Source: Curtobacterium herbarum
GTDB taxonomy: Bacteria > Actinomycetota > Actinomycetes > Actinomycetales > Microbacteriaceae
NCBI RefSeq assembly: GCF_016907335.1
Contig: NZ_JAFBBT010000001.1
Coordinates: 1,302,001-1,366,000 of the forward strand
Reading direction: 5' to 3'
Length of the DNA stretch: 64,000 nucleotides
Numbering within the stretch: the stretch's first letter is position 1; every line of letters starts with the position of its first letter. Both the position numbers and the translations under genes were made by a program. Positions 43,706-53,618 of this stretch are shown here, one piece after another. The notes beneath the pieces are model-generated. The model was not told where the DNA came from. It did not search any database and saw only the letters and a program-made list of their open reading frames with translations.

Positions 43706-45298
43706 ATGCCCGCAGACCGCACCGACAGCACGCGCTACGCCTTCGTCGTCGCCTCCAACCGCCTCCCCGTGGACCGCGTCGTCGAGGACGACGGCACCGA
43801 GGGCTGGCGGCACTCGCCGGGCGGCCTCGTCACCGCACTCGAGCCGGTGATGCGCGCGAACGACGGCGCCTGGGTCGGGTGGGTCGGGCAGCCGGACGTC
43901 ACCGTCGAGCCGTTCGACAACGAGGGCATCCACATCGTCCCGGTGCCGCTCAGCGCCGACGACGTGCAGGAGTACTACGAGGGCTTCAGCAACGACACGC
44001 TCTGGCCGCTCTACCACGACGTCATCGAGCACCCGAGCTACCACCGCGACTGGTGGAACGCGTACAAGCGCGTGAACCAGCGCTTCGCCGAGCAGATCGC
44101 CGAGATCGTCGAGCAGGACGGCATCGTCTGGGTGCAGGACTACCAGCTGCAGCTCGTACCGGCACTGCTCCGGGCGCTCCGCCCCGACCTGACGATCGGC
44201 TTCTTCAACCACATCCCGTTCCCGCCGGTCGGCATCTACGCGCAGCTGCCGTGGCGCGCGCAGATCCTCGACGGTCTGCTCGGTGCCGACGTGATCGGGT
44301 TCCAGCGCCAGGACGACGCCAGCGACTTCCTCCGCGCGGTCCGGCACATCAAGGGCTACACGACGAAGGGCTCGACGGTGGACGTGCCCGTCGACGACCC
44401 GAAGGCGCCGCGCAGCCGCAAGGGCATCACGGTCCGGCACGTCGAGGCCCGGCACTTCCCGATCTCGATCGATGCCGAGAGCTTCGAGGAGATCGCCCGC
44501 CGGCCCGAGGTGCAGCAGCGCGCCAAGGAGATCCGCGACGGCCTCGGCAACCCGAAGACCGTCCTGCTCGGCGTCGACCGGCTCGACTACACCAAGGGCA
44601 TCCGGCACCGCATCAAGGCGTTCGGCGAACTGGTGGAGGACGGCCGTCTGGCGGTCGAGGATGCCGCGCTCATCCAGGTCGCCAGCCCGAGCCGCGAACG
44701 GGTCGACACGTACCGGATGCTCCGCGACGAGATCGAGCTCAGCGTCGGTCGCATCAACGGCGACCTGGGCGTCATCGGCCACCAGCCGATCTCGTACCTG
44801 CACCACGGCTACCCGCGCGAGGAGATGGTCGCGCTGTACCTGGCCGCGGACATCATGCTCGTCACGGCCCTCCGTGACGGCATGAACCTGGTCGCGAAGG
44901 AGTACGTCGCGTCCCGCCACGACAACGACGGCGTCCTGATCCTGTCCGAGTTCGCCGGAGCAGCGGACGAGCTCAAGCAGGCCGTCATCGTCAACCCGCA
45001 CGACATCGGGGCGCTCAAGGACTCGATCCAGCGCGCCATCGAGATGCCGCGCCGCGAGCGCTCGACCCGGATGCGTGCCCTCCGGAAGCGCGTCAAGGAC
45101 AACGACGTGGCCCGGTGGTCGCGCTCGTTCCTCGAAGCCCTCGACCGGCACGCGCCGAAGGGCGCCCAGATCGACGCGGAGTCGGTCGAGCAGGGCGAGC
45201 CGCACCGCGAGGCACAGACCGACGGCACGTCGATCTTCGACCAGGACGCGCAGAAGGCGCGCGCCGCCGAGGACACCCGGGAGGACCGTGATGCCTGA
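43706..45298 (+). CDS. otsA: Trehalose-6-phosphate synthase
   Basis: GT20 enzyme that joins UDP- or GDP-glucose to glucose-6-phosphate; cytosolic. 530 residues. SNRLPVDRVVEDDG starts the fold, SPGGLVTALEPVM is the glucose-binding loop, WVQDYQLQLVPALL and FFNHIPFPPVGIYAQLPWRA are conserved, and GVDRLDYTKGIRHRIKAF with LRDGMNLVAKEYVA form the nucleotide-sugar site. The C-terminal tail past about 490 is charged and Asp/Glu-rich. The ATG follows GGAGCACC at a longer than usual distance. otsB overlaps its last 8 bp. Trehalose serves as osmoprotectant and, in some actinobacteria, as a glycolipid precursor. Confidence 0.96.
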   Translation: MPADRTDSTRYAFVVASNRLPVDRVVEDDGTEGWRHSPGGLVTALEPVMRANDGAWVGWVGQPDVTVEPFDNEGIHIVPVPLSADDVQEYYEGFSNDTLWPLYHDVIEHPSYHRDWWNAYKRVNQRFAEQIAEIVEQDGIVWVQDYQLQLVPALLRALRPDLTIGFFNHIPFPPVGIYAQLPWRAQILDGLLGADVIGFQRQDDASDFLRAVRHIKGYTTKGSTVDVPVDDPKAPRSRKGITVRHVEARHFPISIDAESFEEIARRPEVQQRAKEIRDGLGNPKTVLLGVDRLDYTKGIRHRIKAFGELVEDGRLAVEDAALIQVASPSRERVDTYRMLRDEIELSVGRINGDLGVIGHQPISYLHHGYPREEMVALYLAADIMLVTALRDGMNLVAKEYVASRHDNDGVLILSEFAGAADELKQAVIVNPHDIGALKDSIQRAIEMPRRERSTRMRALRKRVKDNDVARWSRSFLEALDRHAPKGAQIDAESVEQGEPHREAQTDGTSIFDQDAQKARAAEDTREDRDA

Positions 45299-46070
45299 CC
45301 AGACGACGGACAGCGGTCTCGTGCCGGCCCTCGAGACGCTCGCGGCTGCGCCGCGACTGCTCGTGGCGCTCGACTTCGACGGCACGCTCGCACCCTTCGC
45401 CGACGACCCCTCCCAGGTCGGCGCCCTGCCCGGCAGCTGGGCGGCGGTCCTCACCCTGCAGCGTGCTCGGGACACCGAGGTCGTGCTGGTCTCCGGACGG
45501 CCGCTCGGCAGCCTGGCCGAGGTGTCGCACGCACCCGAGGGCATGGCGCTGATCGGCTCGCACGGCGTCGAGTGGCGGGTCGACGGCCACGACGCGGACG
45601 CCCTGACCCCGGACGAGACCGCCCGGGTGGCGCGCATCGGTGCGGCGCTCGACGAGGTCGGCGACCGGCACCCGGGCGTCGTCATCGAGCACAAGCCCGC
45701 CGGCCACGGTGTGCACACCCGACGGGTCGGCGCCGAGGAAGCCGCGGCCACGAACGCCGAGGCCAGCCGAGCGGCGCACGACGCGGACCCCGACGTGCTC
45801 GAGCGCGGGGGCAAGGACATCCTGGAGTTCGCGGTCCGGCACGTCACGAAGGGCGACGCGATCGAGCGCCTGCGTGCCCTCCGTGGTGCGGACGCCGTGT
45901 TCTTCGCGGGCGACGACGTCACGGACGAGGACGCCTTCCGGGTGCTCCACGACGGCGACGTCGGCGTGAAGGTGGGGGAGGGCGACACCCTGGCCACCCA
46001 CCGGGTGGCCGACCCCGGGGCGCTGACCGACGTGCTGAAGCAGCTGGCGCGGGCGCGGGCGACCCGCTGA
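45291..46070 (+). CDS. otsB: Trehalose-6-phosphate phosphatase
   Basis: 259-residue HAD phosphatase that removes phosphate from trehalose-6-phosphate. The nucleophile motif ALDFDGTLAPF has D28 and D30; the second motif is VSGRPLGSLAEV; the C-terminal Mg2+ site is FFAGDDVTDEDAFRVL. The lid contains GSHGVEWRVDGHD. ATG 45291 lies inside the last codons of otsA (8-bp overlap), which gives coupled translation. A single GCCTCCCGTC motif sits just after the stop (46082-46091). Confidence 0.95.
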   Translation: MPDQTTDSGLVPALETLAAAPRLLVALDFDGTLAPFADDPSQVGALPGSWAAVLTLQRARDTEVVLVSGRPLGSLAEVSHAPEGMALIGSHGVEWRVDGHDADALTPDETARVARIGAALDEVGDRHPGVVIEHKPAGHGVHTRRVGAEEAAATNAEASRAAHDADPDVLERGGKDILEFAVRHVTKGDAIERLRALRGADAVFFAGDDVTDEDAFRVLHDGDVGVKVGEGDTLATHRVADPGALTDVLKQLARARATR

Positions 46071-46168
46071 CCCGGCCACGCGCCTCCCGTCACCGGTGTC
46101 TTGGAGGACCATCAGGCAGAACAGCATGCGGATGCATGGTGGTGCGCCATTGGTATCCCAAACGGTCC

Positions 46169-46174
46169 TAGACT
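46169..46174 (+). promoter_or_regulatory. Candidate -10 box (TAGACT) for leaderless ilvD
   Basis: TAGACT ends 6 nt before ATG 46181. No Shine-Dalgarno and no BCAA-rich leader peptide are seen, so classic attenuation is not supported here. Confidence 0.6.
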
Positions 46175-46180
46175 CTGGAC

Positions 46181-47875
46181 ATGCCTGACATCGACGTGAA
46201 GCCGCGCAGCCGGGTCGTCACCGACGGGATCGAAGCAACCACTTCGCGTGGCATGCTGCGGGCCGTCGGGATGGGCGACGAGGACTGGGAGAAGCCGCAG
46301 ATCGGCATCGCCTCGTCGTGGAACGAGATCACCCCCTGCAACCTGTCCCTCGACCGGCTCGCCCAGGGCGCCAAGGAAGGCGTCCACGGCGGCGGCGGCT
46401 ACCCGCTGCAGTTCGGCACCATCTCCGTCTCCGACGGCATCTCGATGGGCCACGAGGGCATGCACTTCTCGCTCGTCTCGCGTGAGGTCATCGCCGACAG
46501 CGTCGAGACCGTCGTGAACGCCGAGCGGCTCGACGGCACCGTCCTGCTCGCCGGCTGCGACAAGTCCCTGCCCGGCATGCTGATGGCGGCCGCGCGTCTG
46601 GACCTGGCGAGTGTCTTCCTCTACGCGGGCTCGGTCATGCCGGGCTACGTCAAGCAGGACGACGGCACGATGAAGGAAGTCACGATCATCGACTCCTTCG
46701 AGGGCGTCGGCGCGTGCAAGGCCGGCACCATGAGCGAAGCAGAGCTCAAGAAGATCGAGTGTGCGATCGTCCCGGGTGAGGGCGCCTGCGGCGGCATGTA
46801 CACGGCCAACACCATGGCGAGCCTGGCCGAGGCGCTGGGCATGTCGCTGCCGGGGTCCGCCGCGCCGCCGAGCGCCGACCGCCGCCGCGACTACTACGCG
46901 CACCGGTCCGGCGAAGCCGTCGTGAACATGCTCCGCCTGGGCCTGACCGCCCGTGACGTCCTGACGCGCGAGGCCTTCGAGAACGCCATCACGGTGCTCA
47001 TGGCGCTCGGCGGTTCGACGAACGCCGTCCTGCACCTGCTGGCGATCGCGCACGAGGCCGAGGTCGAACTGACCCTCGACGACTTCAACCGCATCGGCTC
47101 GAAGGTCCCGCACCTGGCCGACATGAAGCCGTTCGGACGCTTCGTGATGAAGGACATCGACCAGCAGGGCGGTATCCCCGTGGTCATGAAGGCGCTGCTC
47201 GACGCCGGCCTGCTGCACGGTGAGTGCATGACCGTGACCGGCAAGACCGTCGCCGAGAACCTGGCCGAGATCGACCCGCCGCAGCTCGACGGCCAGGTGT
47301 TCCGCACGCTCGACAACCCGATCCACGCCACCGGTGGTCTGACGATCCTGCAGGGCTCGTTCGCCCCCGAGGGCGCCGTCGTGAAGACCGCCGGGTTCGA
47401 CGCCGACGTGTTCGAGGGCCCGGCCCGGGTGTTCGACCGGGAGCGCGCCGCCATGGACGCCCTCACCGAGGGGCGCATCCAGAAGGGTGACGTCATCGTC
47501 ATCCGCTACGAGGGTCCGAAGGGCGGCCCGGGCATGCGCGAGATGCTCGCCATCACGGCGGCCATCAAGGGCGCGGGCCTCGGCAAGGATGTACTACTCT
47601 TGACCGACGGTCGATTCTCAGGCGGCACAACCGGCCTCTGCATCGGCCACATCGCACCGGAAGCCGTGGACGCAGGTCCAGTGGCGTTCGTGCGCGATGG
47701 CGACCGCATCCGTGTCGACATCCCCGCTCGCTCGCTCGACCTACTGGTCGACCCCGCCGAGTTGGAAGCCCGCCGTGACGGCTGGGCCCCGTTGCCCCCG
47801 CGCTACACCCGCGGAGTCCTCGCGAAGTACGCCAAGCTCGTCCAGTCCGCCGCCCTCGGCGCGGTCACGGGCTGA
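46181..47875 (+). CDS. ilvD: Dihydroxy-acid dehydratase
   Basis: Dehydrates 2,3-dihydroxy acids to 2-keto acids, the third step of isoleucine and valine synthesis. 564 residues, normal. Iron-sulfur ligands C53 ([17 protein letters not shown]), C126 ([10 protein letters not shown]) and C203 ([12 protein letters not shown]) are present; three such cysteines fit the [2Fe-2S] type seen in M. tuberculosis. Oddity: codons around 47591-47628 include GTA, CTA, TTG, CGA, TCA and ACA within a short stretch, all rare in this genome, and atypical codons continue towards the 3' end. Protein sequence is unbroken. It precedes ilvBNC with a 46-bp gap. Confidence 0.96.
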   Translation: MPDIDVKPRSRVVTDGIEATTSRGMLRAVGMGDEDWEKPQIGIASSWNEITPCNLSLDRLAQGAKEGVHGGGGYPLQFGTISVSDGISMGHEGMHFSLVSREVIADSVETVVNAERLDGTVLLAGCDKSLPGMLMAAARLDLASVFLYAGSVMPGYVKQDDGTMKEVTIIDSFEGVGACKAGTMSEAELKKIECAIVPGEGACGGMYTANTMASLAEALGMSLPGSAAPPSADRRRDYYAHRSGEAVVNMLRLGLTARDVLTREAFENAITVLMALGGSTNAVLHLLAIAHEAEVELTLDDFNRIGSKVPHLADMKPFGRFVMKDIDQQGGIPVVMKALLDAGLLHGECMTVTGKTVAENLAEIDPPQLDGQVFRTLDNPIHATGGLTILQGSFAPEGAVVKTAGFDADVFEGPARVFDRERAAMDALTEGRIQKGDVIVIRYEGPKGGPGMREMLAITAAIKGAGLGKDVLLLTDGRFSGGTTGLCIGHIAPEAVDAGPVAFVRDGDRIRVDIPARSLDLLVDPAELEARRDGWAPLPPRYTRGVLAKYAKLVQSAALGAVTG

Positions 47876-47921
47876 CGTCGACACCCGCACCATCGCCATC
47901 CCTCCAGGCAAGGAACCCTTC

Positions 47922-49742
47922 ATGCCCACGGAAGCCACACCGCGCTCCGCTGCCGGAGCACGTCGATCGCCCGAGGTCCTGACCGGCTCGGGCGCCGTCC
48001 TCCGCACACTCGAGCACCTCGGGATCACCGACGTCTTCGGCCTGCCCGGCGGCGCGATCATCCCGTTCTACGACGAGCTCATGGCGTCGACGACGATCCG
48101 CCACATCCTGGTCCGGCACGAGCAGGGGGCCGGTCACGCCGCCGAGGGCTACGCGTCCTCGTCCGGCAAGGTCGGCGTCGCGATCGCCACGTCCGGCCCC
48201 GGGGCGACGAACCTCGTCACCGCGATCGCCGACGCCTACATGGACTCGGTGCCGTTCATCGCGATCACGGGCCAGGTGTTCTCGACGCTGATGGGCACCG
48301 ACGCGTTCCAGGAGGCCGACATCGTCGGCATCACGATGCCGATCACGAAGCACTCCTTCCTGGTCACGAAGCCCGAGGACGTCCCGGCGACCCTGGCGGC
48401 CGCGCACCTCATCGCGACGACCGGTCGCCCCGGCCCGGTGCTGGTCGACATCACCAAGGACGCGCAGCAGAAGTCGGCGCCGTACATCTGGCCGCCGAAG
48501 CTCGACCTGCCCGGCTACCGCCCGGTCACGAAGGCGCACGGCAAGCAGATCACCGCCGCGGCACAGCTCCTCGCCGAGTCGTCGCGCCCGGTGCTCTACG
48601 TCGGCGGCGGTGTGATCCGCTCCGGTGCCTCCGCCGAGCTGCTGGCGTTCGCCGAGGCCACCGGCGCCCCGGTCGTCACGACCCTGATGGCCCGCGGTGC
48701 CTTCCCGGACTCGCACGCGCAGCACCTCGGCATGCCCGGCATGCACGGCACGGTGCCCGCGGTGCTCGGGCTGCAGGAGAGCGACCTCATCATCGCCCTC
48801 GGTGCCCGCTTCGACGACCGGGTCACCGGCAAGGTCGACGACTTCGCCCCGGACGCAAAGGTCGTGCACGTCGACATCGACCCGGCCGAGATCTCGAAGA
48901 TCCGGTACGCCGACGTCCCGATCGTCGGCGACGCGAAGGAAGTGCTCGTCGACCTGGTGGCGGCGTGGGCCGACGTACCGGTCGACCAGCGGGCCTCCAC
49001 GGCCGACTGGTGGGCACACCTCAACCAGCTGCTCGAGGACTTCCCGCTCGGCTACACCGAGCCGACCGACGGGCTCCTCGCACCGCAGGCGATCATCAAG
49101 CGCATCGGCGAGATGACCGGACCGGAGGGCGTCTTCGCCTCCGGCGTCGGACAGCACCAGATGTGGTCGGCGCAGTTCATCCAGTACGAGCGCCCGAACG
49201 CGTGGCTCAACTCCGGCGGCGCCGGCACGATGGGGTACTCGGTCCCGGCCGCGATGGGCGCCAAGGTGGCCCAGCCCGACCGCGTCGTGTGGGCCATCGA
49301 CGGCGACGGCTGCTTCCAGATGACCAACCAGGAACTCGCGACCTGCGTCATCAACGACATCCCGATCAAGGTCGCGATCATCAACAACTCGTCGCTCGGC
49401 ATGGTGCGGCAGTGGCAGACGCTGTTCTACGACGGCCGCCACTCGTTCACCGACCTGCAGACCGGCCACGGCACACGTCGGGTGCCGGACTTCGTGAAGC
49501 TCGCCGACGCGTACGGCGCACTCGGGATCCGGGTCGAGAAGCCGGAGGAGGTCGACGCGGCCATCCAGCTCGCGCTCGACACCAACGACCGCCCGGTGGT
49601 CATCGACTTCGTGGTCAGCCGCGACTCGATGGTCTGGCCGATGGTCCCGCAGGGGATCGGCAACTCGTCCATCCAGTACGCCCGCGACCTCGCCCCGACG
49701 TGGGACGACGAGGACGCCGACATGACGGGGGAGCCCGCATGA
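47922..49742 (+). CDS. ilvB: Acetolactate synthase, large subunit
   Basis: Thiamine-diphosphate enzyme joining pyruvate with pyruvate or 2-ketobutyrate, first common step of branched-chain synthesis. 606 residues. Catalytic E67 lies in [14 protein letters not shown]. The FAD-binding middle domain has [17 protein letters not shown]/Mg2+ binding is [15 protein letters not shown] through [15 protein letters not shown] 47922 follows AAGGAA by about 6 nt. The frame is open further upstream into ilvD, but that is not the start. Its stop overlaps ilvN by 4 bp (ATGA). Confidence 0.97.
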   Translation: MPTEATPRSAAGARRSPEVLTGSGAVLRTLEHLGITDVFGLPGGAIIPFYDELMASTTIRHILVRHEQGAGHAAEGYASSSGKVGVAIATSGPGATNLVTAIADAYMDSVPFIAITGQVFSTLMGTDAFQEADIVGITMPITKHSFLVTKPEDVPATLAAAHLIATTGRPGPVLVDITKDAQQKSAPYIWPPKLDLPGYRPVTKAHGKQITAAAQLLAESSRPVLYVGGGVIRSGASAELLAFAEATGAPVVTTLMARGAFPDSHAQHLGMPGMHGTVPAVLGLQESDLIIALGARFDDRVTGKVDDFAPDAKVVHVDIDPAEISKIRYADVPIVGDAKEVLVDLVAAWADVPVDQRASTADWWAHLNQLLEDFPLGYTEPTDGLLAPQAIIKRIGEMTGPEGVFASGVGQHQMWSAQFIQYERPNAWLNSGGAGTMGYSVPAAMGAKVAQPDRVVWAIDGDGCFQMTNQELATCVINDIPIKVAIINNSSLGMVRQWQTLFYDGRHSFTDLQTGHGTRRVPDFVKLADAYGALGIRVEKPEEVDAAIQLALDTNDRPVVIDFVVSRDSMVWPMVPQGIGNSSIQYARDLAPTWDDEDADMTGEPA

Positions 49743-50239
49743 GCCACGTCCTGTCCCTCCTGGTCGAGGACAAGCCGGGTCTGCTGACCCGCGTCGCCGG
49801 GCTCTTCGCCCGACGCGGCTTCAACATCGAGTCCCTGGCCGTCGGCAACACCGAGGTGGACGGCCTGAGCCGCATCACCGTGGTCGTCGACGTCGAGGAC
49901 CTTCCCCTCGAGCAGGTGACGAAGCAGCTCAACAAGCTCGTCAACGTCATCAAGATCGTGGAGCTCGACTTCCCCCAGTCGGTGCAGCGCGAACACATGC
50001 TCGTCAAGGTGCGGGTCGACAACCAGACCCGGTCCGCGGTGCTCGACGCCGTGACGCTCTTCCGGGCGCAGGTCGTCGACGTCGCCACCGACTCGCTCGT
50101 CGTCGAGGTGACCGGTGATCCCGGCAAGATCCAGGCGATCCTGCGCGTCCTCGAGCCCTACGGCATCAAGGAGCTGGCGCGCGCCGGGCTCCTGGGCATG
50201 GGCCGCGGACCGAAGAGCATCACCGACCGGGTGCGCTGA
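49739..50239 (+). CDS. ilvN: Acetolactate synthase, small regulatory subunit
   Basis: 166 residues. An N-terminal ACT domain (1-76; [34 protein letters not shown]) binds valine for feedback inhibition and activates IlvB. The C-terminal domain (about 80-160) has [12 protein letters not shown] and [20 protein letters not shown]. The ATGA overlap keeps subunits in balance. The gap to ilvC is 45 bp and holds its Shine-Dalgarno. Confidence 0.96.
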   Translation: MSHVLSLLVEDKPGLLTRVAGLFARRGFNIESLAVGNTEVDGLSRITVVVDVEDLPLEQVTKQLNKLVNVIKIVELDFPQSVQREHMLVKVRVDNQTRSAVLDAVTLFRAQVVDVATDSLVVEVTGDPGKIQAILRVLEPYGIKELARAGLLGMGRGPKSITDRVR

Positions 50240-50284
50240 GCACCGGTCGCCCCAGACACCCCACAACGAAGGAGACCACGCACC

Positions 50285-51310
50285 GTGACTGACATCGTGT
50301 ACGACGCCGACGCCGACCTGAGCCTCATCCAGGGCAAGAAGGTCGCCGTCATCGGCTACGGCTCGCAGGGCCACGCCCACGCCCTGAACCTCCGCGACTC
50401 CGGCGTCGAGGTCAAGATCGGCCTGAAGGAGGGCTCGAAGAGCCGCCAGAAGGCCGAGGAGGCCGGCTTCGAGGTCCACACGCCGGCCGACGCCACCAAG
50501 TGGGCGGACGTCGTCGTCATCCTCGCGCCGGACCAGGTCCAGCGCATCGTCTACAAGGACGACATCGCCCCGAACCTGCAGCCGGGCGCGACGCTCGTCT
50601 TCGGCCACGGCTTCAACATCCGCTTCGGCTACATCGAGGCTCCTGAGGGCGTCGACGTGTCGCTCGTCGCCCCGAAGGGCCCGGGCCACACGGTCCGCCG
50701 TGAGTACGAGGCTGGCCGTGGCGTCCCCGTCATCGTCGCGGTCGAGGTCGACGCCTCCGGCAGCGCGTGGGACCTCGCCTGGTCGTACTCCAAGGCGATC
50801 GGCGGCCTGCGCTCCGGCGGCATCAAGACGACCTTCACCGAGGAGACCGAGACCGACCTGTTCGGTGAGCAGGCCGTCCTCTGCGGTGGCACGTCGCAGC
50901 TGATCCAGTACGGCTTCGAGACCCTGGTCGAGGCCGGGTACCAGCCGCAGATCGCCTACTTCGAGGTCCTGCACGAGCTCAAGCTCATCGTCGACCTGAT
51001 CTGGGAGGGCGGCCTCACCAAGCAGCGCTGGTCCATCTCCGACACGGCCGAGTTCGGTGACTACGTCTCCGGCCCGCGCGTGATCTCGCCCGACGTCAAG
51101 GAGAACATGAAGGCCGTCCTCGCGGACATCCAGAACGGTGCCTTCGCGAAGCGCTTCATCGAGGACCAGGACGCCGGCGCACCGGAGTTCACCGCCCTCC
51201 GCGAGAAGGGCGAGGGTCACCCGGTCGAGGCGACCGGCCGTGAGCTCCGCAAGCTCTTCGCCTGGAAGCAGGGTGACTCGGACTACGTCGACGGTTCGGC
51301 TGCGCGGTAG
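50285..51310 (+). CDS. ilvC: Ketol-acid reductoisomerase, class I (NADP)
   Basis: Isomerises and reduces acetohydroxy acids, second common step. 341 residues, so the short class I form. The Rossmann motif [13 protein letters not shown] starts at residue 24. The catalytic region includes [27 protein letters not shown] and the Mg2+ site with [13 protein letters not shown] 50285 follows AAGGAG by 10 nt. A terminator hairpin lies 25 bp after the stop, so ilvBNC probably ends here. Confidence 0.97.
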   Translation: MTDIVYDADADLSLIQGKKVAVIGYGSQGHAHALNLRDSGVEVKIGLKEGSKSRQKAEEAGFEVHTPADATKWADVVVILAPDQVQRIVYKDDIAPNLQPGATLVFGHGFNIRFGYIEAPEGVDVSLVAPKGPGHTVRREYEAGRGVPVIVAVEVDASGSAWDLAWSYSKAIGGLRSGGIKTTFTEETETDLFGEQAVLCGGTSQLIQYGFETLVEAGYQPQIAYFEVLHELKLIVDLIWEGGLTKQRWSISDTAEFGDYVSGPRVISPDVKENMKAVLADIQNGAFAKRFIEDQDAGAPEFTALREKGEGHPVEATGRELRKLFAWKQGDSDYVDGSAAR

Positions 51311-51335
51311 TCTGCCTGAGACAAGCTCGACCCGC

Positions 51336-51364
51336 GAGGCGGCGGTGCTCTGCACCGCCGCCTC
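51336..51364 (+). terminator. Terminator of ilvC
   Basis: GAGGCGGCGGTGC pairs with GCACCGCCGCCTC, a perfect 13-bp stem with the 3-nt loop TCT. The tail TCGATGTG is not a T-run. Confidence 0.8.
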
Positions 51365-51517
51365 TCGATGTGACCCGGACACGATGCAACAGCTCCTCCA
51401 GTACCCCGACGTCTCCCGAGGACGTCCGTGCAGCGCGGCGACGCGCTCCGTCGCCGACCCCGCCGGCTCGTCCGCAGGGTGGCTCGCGCGCACCGATCAG
51501 CATGGGATGATCGTCGG

Positions 51518-52708
51518 ATGGCGGTGACGAGACGAGCGGTCCACATCGGCGCCGGCAAGATCGGGCGCGGGTTCGTGGGCCAGTTCCTCGTGGCGAGCGG
51601 CTACGACCTGACGTTCGTCGACGTGGACGAGCGCGTGGTGTCGGCCCTCAACGAAGCCGGGCGCTTCGTGGTGCACGAGGTCGGCGAGATGCCGGTCGAG
51701 CACGAGGTCCACGGGTTCCGGGCGCTGAACAGCAAGACCGACCGTGCGCGTGTCGTGCAGGCGATCGCCGACGCCGACGTCGTCACCACGGCCGTCGGCG
51801 CGCGGACGCTCCCGCTCGTGGCCCCGCTCATCGCCGAAGGGCTCGCGGCCCGCCCGCTCGACCGCGGGGACGTCACGATCGTGGCCTGCGAGAACGCGTT
51901 CAACGCCACCGACTCGCTGCACGCCAGCATCCGTCGCGCACCGATCCTCGAGGACCGCGACATCGCCGCCGTCTTCGCGAACTGCGCGATCGACCGGATC
52001 GTCCCGGACCAGTCCGGGGTGCTCGGGCAGTCCGGCGGCCTCGACGTCGTCCTCGAACCGTTCTACGAGTGGGTCATCGAACGCACGCCCTTCGCCGGGA
52101 CCGGCTCCGAACACCCCGTCATCGACGGCGTGACGTGGGTCGACGACCTGCAGCCGTTCGTCGAGCGGAAGCTCTACACGGTCAACACGGCGCACGGCGC
52201 CGCGGCCTACCACGGCTGGGTCCGGGGGATCCGGCTGATCCGGGAGGCCCTCCAGGACCCCGACGTGCGGGCGGAGGTCGACGGGGTGCTCGCGGAGACG
52301 ACCGCGCTGCTCGTCGCCAAGCACGGGTTCGACCCGGAGGACCACGCGCGCTACGTCGCGGCGAACCTCACCCGCATCGCCAACCCGCTGCTGCCCGACA
52401 CGACCCGTCGCGTCGGCCGCAACCCGCTCCGGAAGCTCGGCCGTCGCGAACGATTCATCGGTCCGGCCGCGCAGCTCGCCGAACGCGGACTCCCCGTCGA
52501 CCACCTCATCGGTGCCGTGCGGGTCGCACTCGAGTTCGACGACCAGGACGACCCGGAGTCGATCGAGCTGCACGCCCTGCTCCGGTCCGGTGCCACCGCG
52601 CACGCCCTCACCGAGATCCTCACGGGGCTCATGGAGGGCCACCCGCTGTTCCCGGCCGTCCGCGACGTCGTCGCCGGCGTCCTCGAGACCCAGCCCGCCC
52701 AGGCATGA
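51518..52708 (+). CDS. mtlD: Mannitol-1-phosphate 5-dehydrogenase
   Basis: NAD-dependent oxidation of mannitol-1-phosphate to fructose-6-phosphate. 396 residues of the polyol long-chain dehydrogenase family. HIGAGKIGRGFVG is the N-terminal Rossmann motif, VACENAFNATDSL is conserved, and KLYTVNTAHGAAAYHGWVRG holds the catalytic region with the His of the Lys-His-Asn set. No mannitol PTS gene lies near, so it may serve mannitol taken up elsewhere. GATGAT lies 6 nt before ATG 51518, a weak -10; no Shine-Dalgarno. It splits the ilvBNC to serA block seen in related actinobacteria. Confidence 0.88.
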   Translation: MAVTRRAVHIGAGKIGRGFVGQFLVASGYDLTFVDVDERVVSALNEAGRFVVHEVGEMPVEHEVHGFRALNSKTDRARVVQAIADADVVTTAVGARTLPLVAPLIAEGLAARPLDRGDVTIVACENAFNATDSLHASIRRAPILEDRDIAAVFANCAIDRIVPDQSGVLGQSGGLDVVLEPFYEWVIERTPFAGTGSEHPVIDGVTWVDDLQPFVERKLYTVNTAHGAAAYHGWVRGIRLIREALQDPDVRAEVDGVLAETTALLVAKHGFDPEDHARYVAANLTRIANPLLPDTTRRVGRNPLRKLGRRERFIGPAAQLAERGLPVDHLIGAVRVALEFDDQDDPESIELHALLRSGATAHALTEILTGLMEGHPLFPAVRDVVAGVLETQPAQA

Positions 52709-52721
52709 GCGGCGACCCTCG

Positions 52722-52727
52722 TAGAAT
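52722..52727 (+). promoter_or_regulatory. Candidate -10 box (TAGAAT)
   Basis: TAGAAT ends 7 nt before ATG 52735 and follows the mtlD stop by 14 bp. It is close to consensus and supports 52735 as the start. Confidence 0.55.
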
Positions 52728-52734
52728 CGACGGC

Positions 52735-53157
52735 ATGACCGAGGCCCGCGAACACGACGACGACGCAGCCCTGTCGTGGGGCGACGCGGACGACACCACG
52801 CACGTCGACGCCGCACACAACCCGATCGCCGTCAAGGAACGCGACACTCGCGACCCCGACGCGCCCGAGACGTCCGGTGCCCTGATCGGGTTCGGTGTGT
52901 TCGGCGGGCTGTACCTGCTCTACACGGTGGCCTGGTTGCTCACCGCCTCGACGACCTACCTGATGACGACCGACGCGGTGCTGTCCGGGTTCGTCACGCT
53001 GCTCCGCTTCCTGGCGATCGTCGCGCCGGCGCTCTGGTTCGCCGTCGTGATCTGGGTCGCCCGCACACGCAGCACCCGGACGCGGCTGCTCTGGATGCTG
53101 CTCGGCGCGGTGGCGCTCTTCCCGTGGCCGTTCCTCATGACGCGGAGCTTCGGGTGA
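52735..53157 (+). CDS. Small membrane protein, 140 residues
   Basis: Not recognised. The first 45 residues are acidic and soluble (EAREHDDDAALSWGDADDTT). Helices then lie near IGFGVFGGLYLLYTVAWLLT, AVLSGFVTLLRFLAIVAPAL, WFAVVIWVARTRST and LLWMLLGAVALFPWPF. Start choice: ATG 52735 has the TAGAAT box 7 nt upstream; ATG 52705, which overlaps the mtlD stop by ATGA, would add ten residues. The stop overlaps the next gene by 4 bp (GTGA), so the two membrane proteins are probably partners. Confidence 0.65.
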   Translation: MTEAREHDDDAALSWGDADDTTHVDAAHNPIAVKERDTRDPDAPETSGALIGFGVFGGLYLLYTVAWLLTASTTYLMTTDAVLSGFVTLLRFLAIVAPALWFAVVIWVARTRSTRTRLLWMLLGAVALFPWPFLMTRSFG

Positions 53158-53537
53158 CCGCCGTCGGTGGTCCCACCGCCGGGTCCCGGTCCACGCAGAC
53201 ACTGGTCGCGCGCATCGTGGTCTGGGTGGTCTTCGCGGTGCTGTTCGCCTACATGACGGCGCAGAGCGTCGGCAACTTCGTGGTGGTCACGGACAAGCTG
53301 CAGAAGTTCAACGAGTTCGTCGGTTCCGCCGGTGGGGCGTCGCTGAAGCGCCCGGTGCCGTGGGTGTGGCTCGTGCTCGACGTCGTCGTCCCGCCGCTCG
53401 CGTACGCCGTCGGCGTGTGGGTGACCCGTCGGTCCACGGCGGTCGTGACCGCCGCGGTGCTCGTCGTGGCCTTCGCCGCCGCGGGGGCACTCTGGCTCAC
53501 GCTGCAGCTCTACGTGCCGAGCCTCGTCGACCTCTGA
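53154..53537 (+). CDS. Small membrane protein, 127 residues
   Basis: Not recognised. Three to four hydrophobic segments: LVARIVVWVVFAVLFAYMTA, WLVLDVVVPPLAYAVGVWVT and STAVVTAAVLVVAFAAAGAL leading into LTLQLYVPSLV. Between the first two lies a polar loop (DKLQKFNEFVGSAGGASLK). GTG 53154 overlaps the upstream stop by 4 bp, which argues for co-translation. No homologous function can be given. Confidence 0.65.
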   Translation: MTAVGGPTAGSRSTQTLVARIVVWVVFAVLFAYMTAQSVGNFVVVTDKLQKFNEFVGSAGGASLKRPVPWVWLVLDVVVPPLAYAVGVWVTRRSTAVVTAAVLVVAFAAAGALWLTLQLYVPSLVDL

Positions 53538-53576
53538 CCTGCCTCCCGTCGTCGTAACCGGGTCCGGCCGTCGATA

Positions 53577-53595
53577 GGGTGGTGGTACACCACCC
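53577..53595 (+). promoter_or_regulatory. Stem-loop upstream of serA
   Basis: GGGTGGTG-GTA-CACCACCC forms an 8-bp hairpin 23 bp before the serA start. TAGGGT overlaps its left edge (53575-53580) and may be the -10, in which case the hairpin is an operator or the transcript 5' end. A single GCCTCCCGTC motif lies at 53541-53550. Confidence 0.5.
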
Positions 53596-53618
53596 GTCTC
53601 GTGTGAGGAACAGCAGTC

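Noticed and set aside
46092..46180. Branched-chain leader peptide attenuator before ilvD
   Set aside because: No short frame rich in Leu, Ile or Val codons and no paired terminator/antiterminator hairpins; the -10 box next to ATG suggests a leaderless start.
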